Shown: positions 48,248-57,813 of the stretch, piece after piece
Position numbering within the stretch: position 1 is the first letter of the stretch
Layout: each line of letters opens with the position of its first letter
Origin: Streptococcus mitis
GTDB taxonomy: Bacteria > Bacillota > Bacilli > Lactobacillales > Streptococcaceae
Direction of reading: 5' to 3'
DNA: 64,000 nt
NCBI RefSeq assembly: GCF_000722685.1
Contig: NZ_JPFV01000011.1
Coordinates: 310,001 to 374,000 of the forward strand
Position numbers and translations under genes: made by a program
Notes under the pieces: model-generated
Database searches by the model: none
Seen by the model: the letters and a program-made list of their open reading frames with translations, nothing else
What the model was told of the DNA's origin: nothing

Positions 48248-51200
48248 TTAAGAAACTGGCGTTTTTTGATTTCCAGTACTTGTTGTAGATTCTGTTGTTT
48301 CCTTTTCTGAAGCTGATTCAGCAGGTTTAGAATCTGTTGCGTTGCTCGGTTTGTTTTCGTCGCTTGCAGTTTCACTGTTAGATTTCGCAGCTACTGATGT
48401 TTCCGTTTCGGGACTTGTCTTATCACCATTTGCTTCAGCATTTGCTGCTGGAGTTGCTTCTTCAGTTACGCTTGATTTTGACTTGATTTCTTGATTCAAG
48501 ACCAGAATAGCTTTTGTCAATTCAAGTAAAGCGGCTTTATCTTTACTCTTAGCAGAAAGTTGATCTAGTAATGAATCCACCTTATCAAAGTCCTCATCAG
48601 AACCCTTATTGTTTTCTAAGTAAGCGTGAAGCGACATGAGGATATCGTAGAGTTTTTGATAGAGTACAAGTGTCTGAGGATCTTGCTCAGTATTTTCTTT
48701 CTCTTGTTGAAGGGCACTAGCGATACGAGTCAAGACATCTTTCACCTGGCTGTTTACTTCATCCAAGTCTGCATCAGCCTTGTTTGTGGCAGCTTTGAGA
48801 TTTTCTACTTCTTCTGCCAAAGATTGTCTGATACCTTCTTCTTGAATTTGTTCCAAGAGTTGAGTTGCCTTGCTCAAAAGACTTTCTACTTGCTCCTTGC
48901 TAACATGATTGACATGTTCTTCAGGCATAAAGTCTCCATACAATTCTTTCAAGAAGCCATAAATGGCTGTCTTGGCAGTTTGATTATCAACTTTTTCAGT
49001 ATCTAGAACTGTCTTAGTCGATTTAGCAGTAGTTGGTTGAGCTTTCAAAGCTTCTTCTACTTCTTGTTTTGCCTGATAGATACTTGGGAATAATTTGTTC
49101 AATTCTGCTGCCTTAAGGAAGGATTGAGATTGATACAAGGTCCAAGTCAACTGAGCTACTTTGTTTCGAAGTTCATCACTCAAACGACCGTCATTTACGT
49201 GTTCGTAGAAATACTTGATGTATTCTACAGTTGTAACACCTGTTCGATCATTAAAGTCTTGAAGAGCTCGAAGTTGTGATTCAACTGCTGCTAAAGCAGC
49301 CTCATCTTTTGCCAATTTAGCTTCTTGGAGTCGAACGAGAAGATCTTTCTTAGGAAGTCCATAAGAGTCTGTATCCAGTGTATTGATTTTATCAATCAAG
49401 GCTTGATATTTCTTATCTAGAGCGCTTGTTTTAACAGGTTTGATACTTTCATCAATATGGATATATTGCTTATCAAAGAGATCCAGTGTTGCAAGATAAC
49501 CTACTGTAGAGTTAGTTGCCAGTTTCTTCATGTTTTCAGTAAACTGACCTAAAGCTAACTCAATCTGTCTTTGTTCGATAGGCTTGTCTTTATAGATGTT
49601 TCTGCTTTCAGCTAGAAGTTGGTCTACTTTTGCCAAAACTACCTTCTCATCAAAAGCTCCAGGTTGGTAGTTGGATTGTAGAGCTGGAATCTTGTTTTTC
49701 AAAGCCACTTCAAAGCCCTTAGTTTGAACCTTGATGTAGTGATTATGGTCGCCATGAGGAATCACAAAACTACCATTTTCTACCTGCAAGCTATAAGGAG
49801 ACACACCATCTCGCAAAGCAGTGGTATAAAGTTCATTTAGGAAATCAAGTTCTGGATTTCCAGTTTGAAGAGGAATACGAACGTGTTCTTTACGAACAGC
49901 ATATGGATGGATATGAGTTGGATCGTAGGCTTGGTCTGGATTTCCAAAAACAAAGAATCCGTTTGAAATTCTAATAGCTTCAAGTGGAACGCCATAGGTC
50001 TTAGAAATGTAAGCAATCTTTTCTTCATCGCTAGCATCTCTTGAGAAAGACTCTACCGTTTTAGCAAGAGGTTTTACAGGCTCTGCATCATGATGTGTTT
50101 TTAAATGGTCTTGTGCATCCTTAATTTGATCAGCTGTCAAATCCTTCTTGAAGAAGTAATGATTGTGGTCACCATGACTCATGACAAATCCTTGCTCATC
50201 CTCACTAATGACACGATCGGCATCAAATCCATGATCATGGCCTTCATCATGATGGTGTCCATTATTATCTTCGTCGTGATCGCCATCATGTGCTGGTGTT
50301 GTTGTATTTGCCACTTTCAAGTGGTCTTGCGCTGCCTTAATTTGGTCTGCTGTTAAGTCTTTCTTAAAGAAGTAATGATTATGATCACCGTGACTCATGA
50401 TAAATCCTGATTCATCTTCTGCAATAATACGATTAGCATCAAAGCCGTGACCATCTTCTTCATGTTCCTTATGTGAAGCACCTGGATTGGTTGGAAGAGA
50501 TGGCGAAGGTGTCGCTAGACCATTGTTTGAATGAGTCGGTTGTCCAATTTGGTTCGATTTTAGAATGTAATGGAAATGATCGCCATGTCTTACAATATAA
50601 GCTGTAGCTGTTTCTTCAACGATATCTTTTGGATTAAAGATATAGCCATCAGAAGTTGAAGAGAGTTCCTTACTTATCGTTGAAGAAGAAGGATTGTTTG
50701 AAAGACTTCCTAGTCTAGACGCTACTTCATGAGGTTTTTCATTTGTAGAGACCGTAGAACCAGTTCCACCGATAGGCACCATTCTAGCAATCTTTTCTTC
50801 TAAAGGAGAGAGCTTGCTGTAAGGAATAAAATGATAATGGTCGCCATGCGGAATCGCAACTCCATTTGGTGTACGACTGACAATCTTAGCAGGGTCAAAG
50901 ACTAAGCCGTCTGATTCACTGTAACGTTGGTCGCTAGGTAAATCATAGAGTTCTTTCAATAGACTTTGGAGATTTTCAACTTTGCTTTCTGGCTTGCTAG
51001 TTGATTCTTTCTCTATAGCTTGATTAGTATTGTCACTAGCTGTTGAAGAATAGCTTAACTGACTCGGTTGCGTATTTTTTCCAACCAGATGAGCTTTAGC
51101 GGCTGCTAATTCACTAGCAGACAAATCACTTTTTGGAATGTAGTGATAGTGTCCTCCGTGAGGAACGATATAAGCATCACCAGTATCTTCCATAATATCA

Positions 51201-51772
51201 GCTGGATTAAAGACATAACCATCATCTGTCGTATAGCGCCCCTGAGACCTCGCTACAGCAACATCAGAGCTGACCTTCTCATTATCTTTGACGTGTTCTT
51301 GTTTTTGACGGTTGATTTCATCTTTGGTTCGAACATTATCAGCGTGAGCTGCATCTTTCAGGTAAACATAATACTTACCATCCACCTTGATAATGTAACC
51401 ACCCTTGACTTCATTGACAATATCAGCGTCTTTAAGTTGATAATTGGCATCTTTCATCAGAAGTTCTTCACTAAAGAGGGAATCATAAGGAACTTTCCCG
51501 TTATAGTAATGATAATGGTCACCGTGTGACGTCACATAGCCCTGATCTGTAATCTTGATAACAATTTGCTCAGCCTGAATTCCTTCTTTTTGGCTAACCT
51601 GATCTGGTGTCAGGTTTTCACTTTTCTGACTTGACTGACTACCATCCACATAAGAGACACGATTATTGTCCTTATTTTCCTGTGAGCGATGCTGGTTCAG
51701 TGCATAGGCACATAGACTCAAGGATATGATAACAGCAGATCCAGCTGCTATATATTTTTTACTGAATTTCAT
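48248..51772 (-). CDS. phtE: Polyhistidine triad lipoprotein at the phtE locus
   Basis: Surface zinc-binding lipoprotein, 1174 aa. Signal with a lipobox-like LSLC (MKFSKKYIAAGSAVIISLSLC). The first ~450 residues match pneumococcal PhtE as I recall it. HxxHxH triads: HGDHYHYY, HGGHYHYI, HGDHYHFI, HGDHFHYI, two HGDHNHYF, and HGDHNHYI, seven in all, plus a poly-His linker GHHHDEGHDHGFD. The C-terminal half is a helical, lysine/glutamate-rich domain (YISKTYGVPLEAIRISNGFF onward) unlike the PhtE tail I remember (IELYLPSGEVIKK-type). Ends in a Glu/Thr/Ser-rich tail without LPxTG. Own promoter with AdcR operators. Confidence 0.87.
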   Translation of the reverse strand: MKFSKKYIAAGSAVIISLSLCAYALNQHRSQENKDNNRVSYVDGSQSSQKSENLTPDQVSQKEGIQAEQIVIKITDQGYVTSHGDHYHYYNGKVPYDSLFSEELLMKDANYQLKDADIVNEVKGGYIIKVDGKYYVYLKDAAHADNVRTKDEINRQKQEHVKDNEKVSSDVAVARSQGRYTTDDGYVFNPADIMEDTGDAYIVPHGGHYHYIPKSDLSASELAAAKAHLVGKNTQPSQLSYSSTASDNTNQAIEKESTSKPESKVENLQSLLKELYDLPSDQRYSESDGLVFDPAKIVSRTPNGVAIPHGDHYHFIPYSKLSPLEEKIARMVPIGGTGSTVSTNEKPHEVASRLGSLSNNPSSSTISKELSSTSDGYIFNPKDIVEETATAYIVRHGDHFHYILKSNQIGQPTHSNNGLATPSPSLPTNPGASHKEHEEDGHGFDANRIIAEDESGFIMSHGDHNHYFFKKDLTADQIKAAQDHLKVANTTTPAHDGDHDEDNNGHHHDEGHDHGFDADRVISEDEQGFVMSHGDHNHYFFKKDLTADQIKDAQDHLKTHHDAEPVKPLAKTVESFSRDASDEEKIAYISKTYGVPLEAIRISNGFFVFGNPDQAYDPTHIHPYAVRKEHVRIPLQTGNPELDFLNELYTTALRDGVSPYSLQVENGSFVIPHGDHNHYIKVQTKGFEVALKNKIPALQSNYQPGAFDEKVVLAKVDQLLAESRNIYKDKPIEQRQIELALGQFTENMKKLATNSTVGYLATLDLFDKQYIHIDESIKPVKTSALDKKYQALIDKINTLDTDSYGLPKKDLLVRLQEAKLAKDEAALAAVESQLRALQDFNDRTGVTTVEYIKYFYEHVNDGRLSDELRNKVAQLTWTLYQSQSFLKAAELNKLFPSIYQAKQEVEEALKAQPTTAKSTKTVLDTEKVDNQTAKTAIYGFLKELYGDFMPEEHVNHVSKEQVESLLSKATQLLEQIQEEGIRQSLAEEVENLKAATNKADADLDEVNSQVKDVLTRIASALQQEKENTEQDPQTLVLYQKLYDILMSLHAYLENNKGSDEDFDKVDSLLDQLSAKSKDKAALLELTKAILVLNQEIKSKSSVTEEATPAANAEANGDKTSPETETSVAAKSNSETASDENKPSNATDSKPAESASEKETTESTTSTGNQKTPVS

Positions 51773-51850
51773 AAATCCCTCATTTCAATAAATGATGAAG
51801 CTTTTTTAACTTCTTTTGCTTGGTTAAACAGTTTTTTCTAAACTGGTTAT

Positions 51851-51904
51851 TTAACCAATTAATTAACCAGTAAATAGTTTACCTTTTTTAAGCTTATCTG
51901 TCAA
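51851..51904 (-). promoter_or_regulatory. Promoter and tandem AdcR-type operators of the phtE-locus gene
   Basis: Minus strand TTGACA (51904-51899), 17-base spacer, TAAACT (51881-51876). Immediately downstream are two abutting 12-mers, TTAACCAGTAAA (51863-51874) and TTAACCAATTAA (51851-51862) as read on the plus strand, both close to the AdcR box TTAACYRGTTAA. Operators over the start site imply zinc-dependent repression by AdcR (known for this regulon). Confidence 0.82.
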
Positions 51905-51932
51905 GATTTTTATAACATTTTAAAAAATAAAA

Positions 51933-51950
51933 GCCAGTATTGCTACTGAC
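51933..51950 (-). terminator. Terminator after the phtD-locus gene
   Basis: GCCAGTA/TACTGAC stem with TTGC loop, followed on the minus strand by TTTTATTTTTT. It separates adcAII-phtD from phtE. Confidence 0.7.
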
Positions 51951-52012
51951 TCTTACATCATTTTGATTTAATAAGATAAACTTATGCTTCTGGTTTCGTC
52001 GTTACTGACTCA

Positions 52013-55000
52013 CTACCTCTTTAACAAAGCAAGTAATTTTTCTGCTTCTGCCATGATACCATTATTATCCATGGTTTGGAGGCTCAAGTTATTTCGTAAA
52101 CCAGATAGGCTCTCTGTCACATTGTCTTTCAAACTAGCATCCGTTACTTTAGCAAGTAGAGCTTCTACTTCTTTGAGTTTGGCTTCTACTTTTTCGGTTT
52201 CTACTTGAGGTACTTCGGCTTCGTCTGTTGTATCTTTAGATACTTCTTCTGTCTCGTCTTCATCAGTGTTCGGTTTATAAAGATTATCTACTGAAGGGGT
52301 TGAACCTGTATGATTTTCTTTTTCATTGGATTCAGGACGGGTTGACTCGTCTGATTCATGATGATCTTCCTTATCTTCATCAGATTTACTGTCTTTGTCT
52401 GCCTTATTTTTACGAACATGGTCGCTGGCATTTCCCCAACCATTATCTGAGTGAGGACGTTCTTCAGGATGTTCAACATAATATTTTACAGTCGCAAAGA
52501 GATCCTCAAGGCTATAACCCTTAGGTGCTTCATAGAGTCCTTCGTCAAACCAACCAAATTTAATGTTATGGTAATGATCGTAATGAGGTATAATTAAGCT
52601 ACCATTTTTAACTTCAACAGTGTGTTGTAGATTGTAAGGAATACGGTCAAGTGGAACCTTCTTAGCTGCTTTCACTTTATTATAGATTGCTTCTACTCCT
52701 TTAACCTCAGTATTTCCTGAACCCTGATTCTCTGTTGAAGGAGGTGTCAAACCTTTCTCTTTAGCATAAGCCTGGGCTGCCACTCTTTCAGCTTCAGACA
52801 AGCTCTCTTTCTTAATCCAATGACTATGGGTCATATGCGGAGTTACATAAGCATCTCCCTCATCACTGGTAATATCACGAATGTCAAAGATATATCCATC
52901 TTCTGTTGTATACTTACCTGCTAATTTCGCTAATTTAATTTCATCGTCTGTATAAGCAATTTGAGCATTTGGTTTTCCAAGTCGCTCTGGATGGGTAATT
53001 GGTGCTAGGAATGCCAATAAATCATCTACTAATTTTCCTTTATTAGCAGATTCATCATTCAAGCGCTCTGCTAATTTGTCTAAGGCTTGGAAATCAGAAA
53101 CGCGACCCTTATTTTCAGACAAGGATTTATGAGCCTCAGTCAACAAATGATAAGCTTTATCATAAAATTCTTGGTCACGAGGTGGTACATTTTCTTTCTT
53201 CGCAACTAGCGCATGCGTCTCTTGAGTTTTCTTAGACAGGAGATTTTCAATAGCATCAATCTTATCCTTAGCCAGGTCTTTAGCTAGAACATAACGACTG
53301 ACTCCCTTATCCTCGAAAATATAACCGTCGCCAACTTTTCTAACAACCTGGTTGACATCAAGTTCAGTCGGTTTATTTTCCGCTGGCGCTTGAGGTTTGG
53401 TAGTAGGAGCTGGCTTCAGAGGAGTGACACTTGGCAAGACACTGCCATTTTGTCCCTTAACAGCTATCATACGAGCCAATTTTTCTTCCAAAGGTGACAT
53501 TTGCGAATAAGGAATAAAGTGATAATGGTCTCCGTGAGGTACTGCGACACCATTTGCAGTACGTTTGATGATTTGGGCCGGATCAAAGACGAGTCCATCA
53601 GATTCTACATGTCGTTCTGATAAAGGTTTGGCATACAATTCACGTAAGAGTGTCGGAATGTCTTCCCCTTGATTTTGATGATAAGTTGGAGTAACAGTCA
53701 GATTTGGTGTCTCTGTCAAACTTGGTTGAGCTGGTTTACTTGAACTTGTAGCAGAATGTGAGCTCTGTTTACCATTCCAATAAGCTTGGGCGGCAGCCAA
53801 TTCCCCTGCTGATAAATCACTCTTAGGGATATAGTGGAAATGATTGCCATGCGGTACAACAAAAGCGTCACCTGTATCTTCAATCACATCTGTTGGACTA
53901 AAGACATACCCATCATCCGTTGTATAGGTGCCTCCAGTTGCTCTATTCGGTGCCGGCTTATCGAGATTAAAGTTTGGTTTAATCGTTGCACTTGGTTTCT
54001 CAGTACTGCTTGGTTTCGTATTATCAGCATGACTTTGAGCTGGCTGACCTCCAATTGGAAGATTTCGAGCCAATTTTTCTTCCAAAGCAGACATTTGCGA
54101 ATAAGGAATAAAATGGAAATGATCTCCGTGAGGAACTGCCACACCATTGGCTGTTCGTTTTGTAATCTGTGCTGGGTCAAATACTAATCCATCAGACTCC
54201 ACATGACGTTGGCTAAGTGGCAAAGCGTACAATTCTTGAAGGAGACTATCCAAGTCCTCATTTTGACTCTCAGAAGTTGTTGCAGAATCTTGAGGAGCCT
54301 CAGATTGACTCATTCTCACACTAGATCTTATTTCTCCCCTGCTTGAACGATATTCAACCGTACTTAATTGACCACCTTTTCCAGATAAGAAGGCTTGGGC
54401 GGCAGCTAATTCACTAGCAGACAAGTCACTCTTAGGAATATAGTGGAAGTGATTGCCATGAGGAACAATATAAGCATCACCCGTGTCTTCGATGATATCA
54501 GATGCGTTGAAGATATAACCGTCATCCGTTGTATAACGTCCCTGAGCTCTGGCTGCAACTACCGCCTGATCGTTAGAACCGCCACCGTGATTACTACTAT
54601 GTTCCTGCTTCTGACGTTTAATCTCTTCTTTTGTCCGAATATTGTCCGCATGGGATGCATCCTTAAGGTAAACATAGTATTTTCCGCCTACCTTAATCAC
54701 ATAGCCACCCTTGATTTCATTGACAATGTCTGAATCCTTCAACTGATAATTCGGATCTTTCATGAGGAGTTCTTCACTGATGATAGCATCATAAGGAACC
54801 TTACCATTATAGTAATGATAATGGTCTCCATGAGAGGTCACATAACCTTGATCCGTAATCTTGATGACGATTTGTTCGGCGTTGATTCCCTCTCTCTTAC
54901 TAACTTCATCTGGTGTCAAGTTCTCTGCCTTTTGACCAGCTTGATCACCATCAATATAAGCAACTCGATTAGAATCTTTCTTAACTTGACCAGCCTGATA

Positions 55001-55078
55001 CCGTCCAAGCTCATAGGAACAAACACTTAGGGCAAGAACTGCCACCGAACCTGCTACATATTTTTTATTGATTTTCAT
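52013..55078 (-). CDS. phtD: Polyhistidine triad lipoprotein at the phtD locus
   Basis: 1021 aa, lipobox-like LALSVC near residue 21. N-terminal 200 residues (MKINKKYVAGSVAVLALSV) and the C-terminal third (IPHYDHYHNIKFGWFDEGLYEAPKGY) match PhtD as I recall it. Seven triads: HGDHYHYY, HGNHFHYI, HGDHFHFI, HGNHFHYI, HGDHYHFI, HMTHSHWI, HYDHYHNI, versus five in the ~840-aa reference. The extra two come from a duplicated two-triad segment. It starts 7 bases after the adcAII stop, so it is in its operon. Pht proteins deliver zinc to AdcAII and are surface antigens. Confidence 0.93.
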   Translation of the reverse strand: MKINKKYVAGSVAVLALSVCSYELGRYQAGQVKKDSNRVAYIDGDQAGQKAENLTPDEVSKREGINAEQIVIKITDQGYVTSHGDHYHYYNGKVPYDAIISEELLMKDPNYQLKDSDIVNEIKGGYVIKVGGKYYVYLKDASHADNIRTKEEIKRQKQEHSSNHGGGSNDQAVVAARAQGRYTTDDGYIFNASDIIEDTGDAYIVPHGNHFHYIPKSDLSASELAAAQAFLSGKGGQLSTVEYRSSRGEIRSSVRMSQSEAPQDSATTSESQNEDLDSLLQELYALPLSQRHVESDGLVFDPAQITKRTANGVAVPHGDHFHFIPYSQMSALEEKLARNLPIGGQPAQSHADNTKPSSTEKPSATIKPNFNLDKPAPNRATGGTYTTDDGYVFSPTDVIEDTGDAFVVPHGNHFHYIPKSDLSAGELAAAQAYWNGKQSSHSATSSSKPAQPSLTETPNLTVTPTYHQNQGEDIPTLLRELYAKPLSERHVESDGLVFDPAQIIKRTANGVAVPHGDHYHFIPYSQMSPLEEKLARMIAVKGQNGSVLPSVTPLKPAPTTKPQAPAENKPTELDVNQVVRKVGDGYIFEDKGVSRYVLAKDLAKDKIDAIENLLSKKTQETHALVAKKENVPPRDQEFYDKAYHLLTEAHKSLSENKGRVSDFQALDKLAERLNDESANKGKLVDDLLAFLAPITHPERLGKPNAQIAYTDDEIKLAKLAGKYTTEDGYIFDIRDITSDEGDAYVTPHMTHSHWIKKESLSEAERVAAQAYAKEKGLTPPSTENQGSGNTEVKGVEAIYNKVKAAKKVPLDRIPYNLQHTVEVKNGSLIIPHYDHYHNIKFGWFDEGLYEAPKGYSLEDLFATVKYYVEHPEERPHSDNGWGNASDHVRKNKADKDSKSDEDKEDHHESDESTRPESNEKENHTGSTPSVDNLYKPNTDEDETEEVSKDTTDEAEVPQVETEKVEAKLKEVEALLAKVTDASLKDNVTESLSGLRNNLSLQTMDNNGIMAEAEKLLALLKR

Positions 55079-55085
55079 TCTTTCC

Positions 55086-56003
55086 TCACTTTAATTCTTC
55101 TGCTAGAACACTCATATTTTCTTCAAGATTTTCTAGATAAGTCTTGTCATTTTGTGGGTCTGCCTCTAAAGGATTCAGAGTTTTAAGACCCACACCTGTT
55201 GATTTGACAAGAGTTTCAGCTACTTTTGAAGAAGCATTACTTTCTGTAAAAATTGTTTTAACCTTATAGGTTTTAACAAATTCCTGAATTTCTGTAAGTT
55301 GTCGTGGACTTGGTTCTTGTTCAGGAGAGATACCTGCAATACCAAGTTGATTAAGTCCAAATCTCTTCGCTAGATAAGAAAAGGCTGTATGTTGTGTTAC
55401 AAATGTTTTCTGAGTCGCTTTTTCAAATTTAGGCTGGAATTTCTTAGTCAATTCTTGAGCTTTTTTGATAAAGGCTTGCGCATTTTTCTGGTAAGTTTCT
55501 TTATGCTCACTATCCACCTCTGAAAGTTTATCAGCAATAATCTGAGCTTCTTCACCAGCTTTTTCAGGATCTAGCCAAGTGTGAGGGTCATAGAGCGTTT
55601 TTTCATCAACTCCATCCCCTGCTTCCACATCTTCTAGCCCTGGGACGCGGTCTAAAGTCATTCCCTCTGAAGCCTCTAAAACCCTAACTTTGGATTTTTT
55701 TAGATTAGGATCCAGACTTCCTGCCCAAGATTCGAGCGTATGAGAATGGTAAACAAAGACATCTGCATCATAGATGGCAGCAATGTCATTTGCCGAAGGT
55801 TCAAAGGAGTGAATCCCACTACTTGACTGAATCATCCGAACATCATTCAAGTCACCTGACACTTCCTTTACCATAGCGTAGATAGGATAAAAACTGGTCA
55901 CAATTTTCATCCCTTTCCCTGTCTGGCTTTCCTTTTGACCACAAGCACCTAAACATAAAAGGAAAACACTTAACAATACTAAAAATAAACTTTGTTTCTT
56001 CAT
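55086..56003 (-). CDS. adcAII: Zinc-binding lipoprotein AdcAII (Lmb family)
   Basis: ABC-type zinc solute-binding lipoprotein, 305 aa. Lipobox FLLCLGACG; IVTSFYPIYAMVKEVSGD is the A-1/TroA family start. Zinc ligands by family: His in GIHSFEPS, His in LYDPHTWLD, His in VTQHTAFSYLA, and Glu in IFTESNASS. It lacks the His-rich loop of AdcA, consistent with its dependence on Pht proteins. The ATG at 56003 is preferred to an in-frame TTG at 56009 because MKKQSLFLV is the family start and GGGG precedes it. First gene of adcAII-phtD. Confidence 0.96.
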   Translation of the reverse strand: MKKQSLFLVLLSVFLLCLGACGQKESQTGKGMKIVTSFYPIYAMVKEVSGDLNDVRMIQSSSGIHSFEPSANDIAAIYDADVFVYHSHTLESWAGSLDPNLKKSKVRVLEASEGMTLDRVPGLEDVEAGDGVDEKTLYDPHTWLDPEKAGEEAQIIADKLSEVDSEHKETYQKNAQAFIKKAQELTKKFQPKFEKATQKTFVTQHTAFSYLAKRFGLNQLGIAGISPEQEPSPRQLTEIQEFVKTYKVKTIFTESNASSKVAETLVKSTGVGLKTLNPLEADPQNDKTYLENLEENMSVLAEELK

Positions 56004-56025
56004 AAACAACCCCTTAACTATTTAA

Positions 56026-56067
56026 TTAACTGGTAAACATTCTACTCCTAAAAATTTAATCTGTCAA
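56026..56067 (-). promoter_or_regulatory. adcAII promoter and AdcR operator
   Basis: Minus-strand TTGACA (56067-56062), 17-base spacer, TAGAAT (56044-56039), then the operator TTAACTGGTAAA at 56026-56037 on the plus strand. Same architecture and the same TTGACAGAT start as the phtE promoter. Confidence 0.83.
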
Positions 56068-56108
56068 GCTATTTTTAGAAAAAATTTGAAATTTCTTTCA
56101 CATATAAA

Positions 56109-56139
56109 AATCTGCTGAGTTTCAACAACTCAACAGATT
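56109..56139 (-). terminator. Terminator downstream of the amino-acid permease
   Basis: AATCTGCTGAGTT/AACTCAACAGATT stem with one mismatch, followed on the minus strand by TTTTATATG. It lies beyond the BOX element. Confidence 0.78.
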
Positions 56140-56148
56140 CTCACTTTA

Positions 56149-56302
56149 TATACTCAATGAAAATCAAAGAGCAAATTAGGAAGCTAGCCGTAGGTTGCTC
56201 AAAACAGTGTTTTGGGGTTGTAGATAAGACTGACGAAGTCAGTCACATATATACGGCAAGGCGAAGCTGACGTGGTTTGAATTTGATTTTCGAAGAGTAT
56301 TA
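56149..56302. repeat. BOX element (boxA-boxC form)
   Basis: About 154 bp starting TATACTCAATGAAAATCAAA and ending TTTCGAAGAGTATTA. Contains AAGCTAGCCGTAGGTTGCTC, GACGAAGTCAGTCAC and GAAGCTGACGTGGTTTGAA, the pneumococcal boxA and boxC words. No boxB repeats. The last bases supply the stop codon of the upstream permease. Confidence 0.93.
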
Positions 56303-57691
56303 TTCTTCTATGGTAGAATGCTTATAGCCATAAGTAAAGTAAATAATACTTCCTACTAGCAACGCAACTAGGAAAGCAATCCAAGTTTCCATATTATACT
56401 GCAACATGAAGGATAGACAAATAATGATTGATAAAATTGGTAATAAGGGTACCAATGGTGTTTTAAATTCTCCAGCTTTGGGCATCCCCTTTTCTCTCCG
56501 TAAGCGAATCAAGCCGTAAGCCAGCATGATCAAGTAGGCCAAGGTACAAATGTTTAAGAAGGCTGCGATACTGGCTAGTGGGAATATTCCTGCAGCTACT
56601 GCTGAAGCTAGACCTGTCAAGATAGTAGCATTCTTTGGTACCTTGCTAGTCTTCGTTAATTCTTTGAAGGCGGCAGGCATCAATCCGTCACGCGCTAAAC
56701 TGTAAATCATACGCGATAGGGCATAGGTCATCGAGATACAAACCGTAATCAAGGTCAAGATAGCCACCAATGACACATAGTTTGCTGCCCAACTAATCCC
56801 AACACTACGAAGGGCAAAGGCAACGGCATCATCAACATTTAGATGACTATAGTGAACCACACCAGTCAAAACAAGAGTCACCAAGGCATAGAGAATGGTT
56901 ACGATAGAAAGCGATAAAACAATTCCTCTAGGAATATTTTTTTGAGGAGTCTTGACTTCATCTACAGCCATAGAGATGGATTCGAAGCCTAAAAATCCAA
57001 AGAACATCAAGGACGCACCAGCCATAATACCAGTACTATCACCATAGATTTGTCCAAAACCGTAAGGAGCAAAATTGCTCCAATTATCAAGTTTAATATT
57101 CCAAATTCCTACTAAAACAAAGAGCGCTAAAGCGGAAAATTTCAAAATAACTAGAATAGAATTAAAGCGTAAAGCAGCCTTGGCATTTAGTAAAACAAGC
57201 GATGTCACCAAGACCAAGACAATAATAGGCAATAAATCAACAAATGTCCCTGATTGAGGATTAAAGGTACCATTTAAAGCCTGAGGAAAGGCTATCCCGT
57301 ATTGAGAAAGCAAGCCTTTAAAATAAGCTGCCCAACCTGAAGCCACGCCTGATATGGCTGTCATGAACTCCATCATTGTTAACCAGCCAGCCAACCAAGC
57401 TGGAAATTCTCCTAAAATAGCATAGAGATAACTGTAGGCACCACCTGTAGCAGGTACTCGCGAGGCAAATTCTGCAAAAAAGAGAGCTGATAATCCCACA
57501 CACAAAGCAGAAATAACAATTGAAATCACTAGCGCTGGACCAGCAAGTGTTGCGGCTGCAGTGCCTGTAATTGTAAAGACGCCTGTCCCTACCATGGCTC
57601 CGATTCCCAGCAAAATCAAATCCCATAACTTCAAATGCCTGTGCATCTCCGTTTTATCCAAACTAACATTCTTTGTTCTAAATATATTCAT
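56300..57691 (-). CDS. Amino-acid permease, APC superfamily
   Basis: 463-aa polytopic protein, about 12-13 hydrophobic segments. The start HLKLWDLILLGIGAMVGTGVFTITGTAAA is the CAT/YfnA APC signature; FFGFLGFESISMAVDEVKTPQKNIPRGI follows. Substrate likely a cationic or branched amino acid, not determinable here. I use the ATG at 57691 (GGAG six bases upstream) over an upstream TTG. The stop codon TAA lies inside the BOX element end. Confidence 0.9.
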   Translation of the reverse strand: MNIFRTKNVSLDKTEMHRHLKLWDLILLGIGAMVGTGVFTITGTAAATLAGPALVISIVISALCVGLSALFFAEFASRVPATGGAYSYLYAILGEFPAWLAGWLTMMEFMTAISGVASGWAAYFKGLLSQYGIAFPQALNGTFNPQSGTFVDLLPIIVLVLVTSLVLLNAKAALRFNSILVILKFSALALFVLVGIWNIKLDNWSNFAPYGFGQIYGDSTGIMAGASLMFFGFLGFESISMAVDEVKTPQKNIPRGIVLSLSIVTILYALVTLVLTGVVHYSHLNVDDAVAFALRSVGISWAANYVSLVAILTLITVCISMTYALSRMIYSLARDGLMPAAFKELTKTSKVPKNATILTGLASAVAAGIFPLASIAAFLNICTLAYLIMLAYGLIRLRREKGMPKAGEFKTPLVPLLPILSIIICLSFMLQYNMETWIAFLVALLVGSIIYFTYGYKHSTIEE

Positions 57692-57813
57692 CTTTGACTC
57701 CAAAATAAAATGATGATTCTATTTTACCATAAATATAGGAGATTTGTGAATATTTATAAAACAATTTTCTAAAAAAATCTGACTACTCTCTTGTAATCAG
57801 ATTCTCTTTATCT

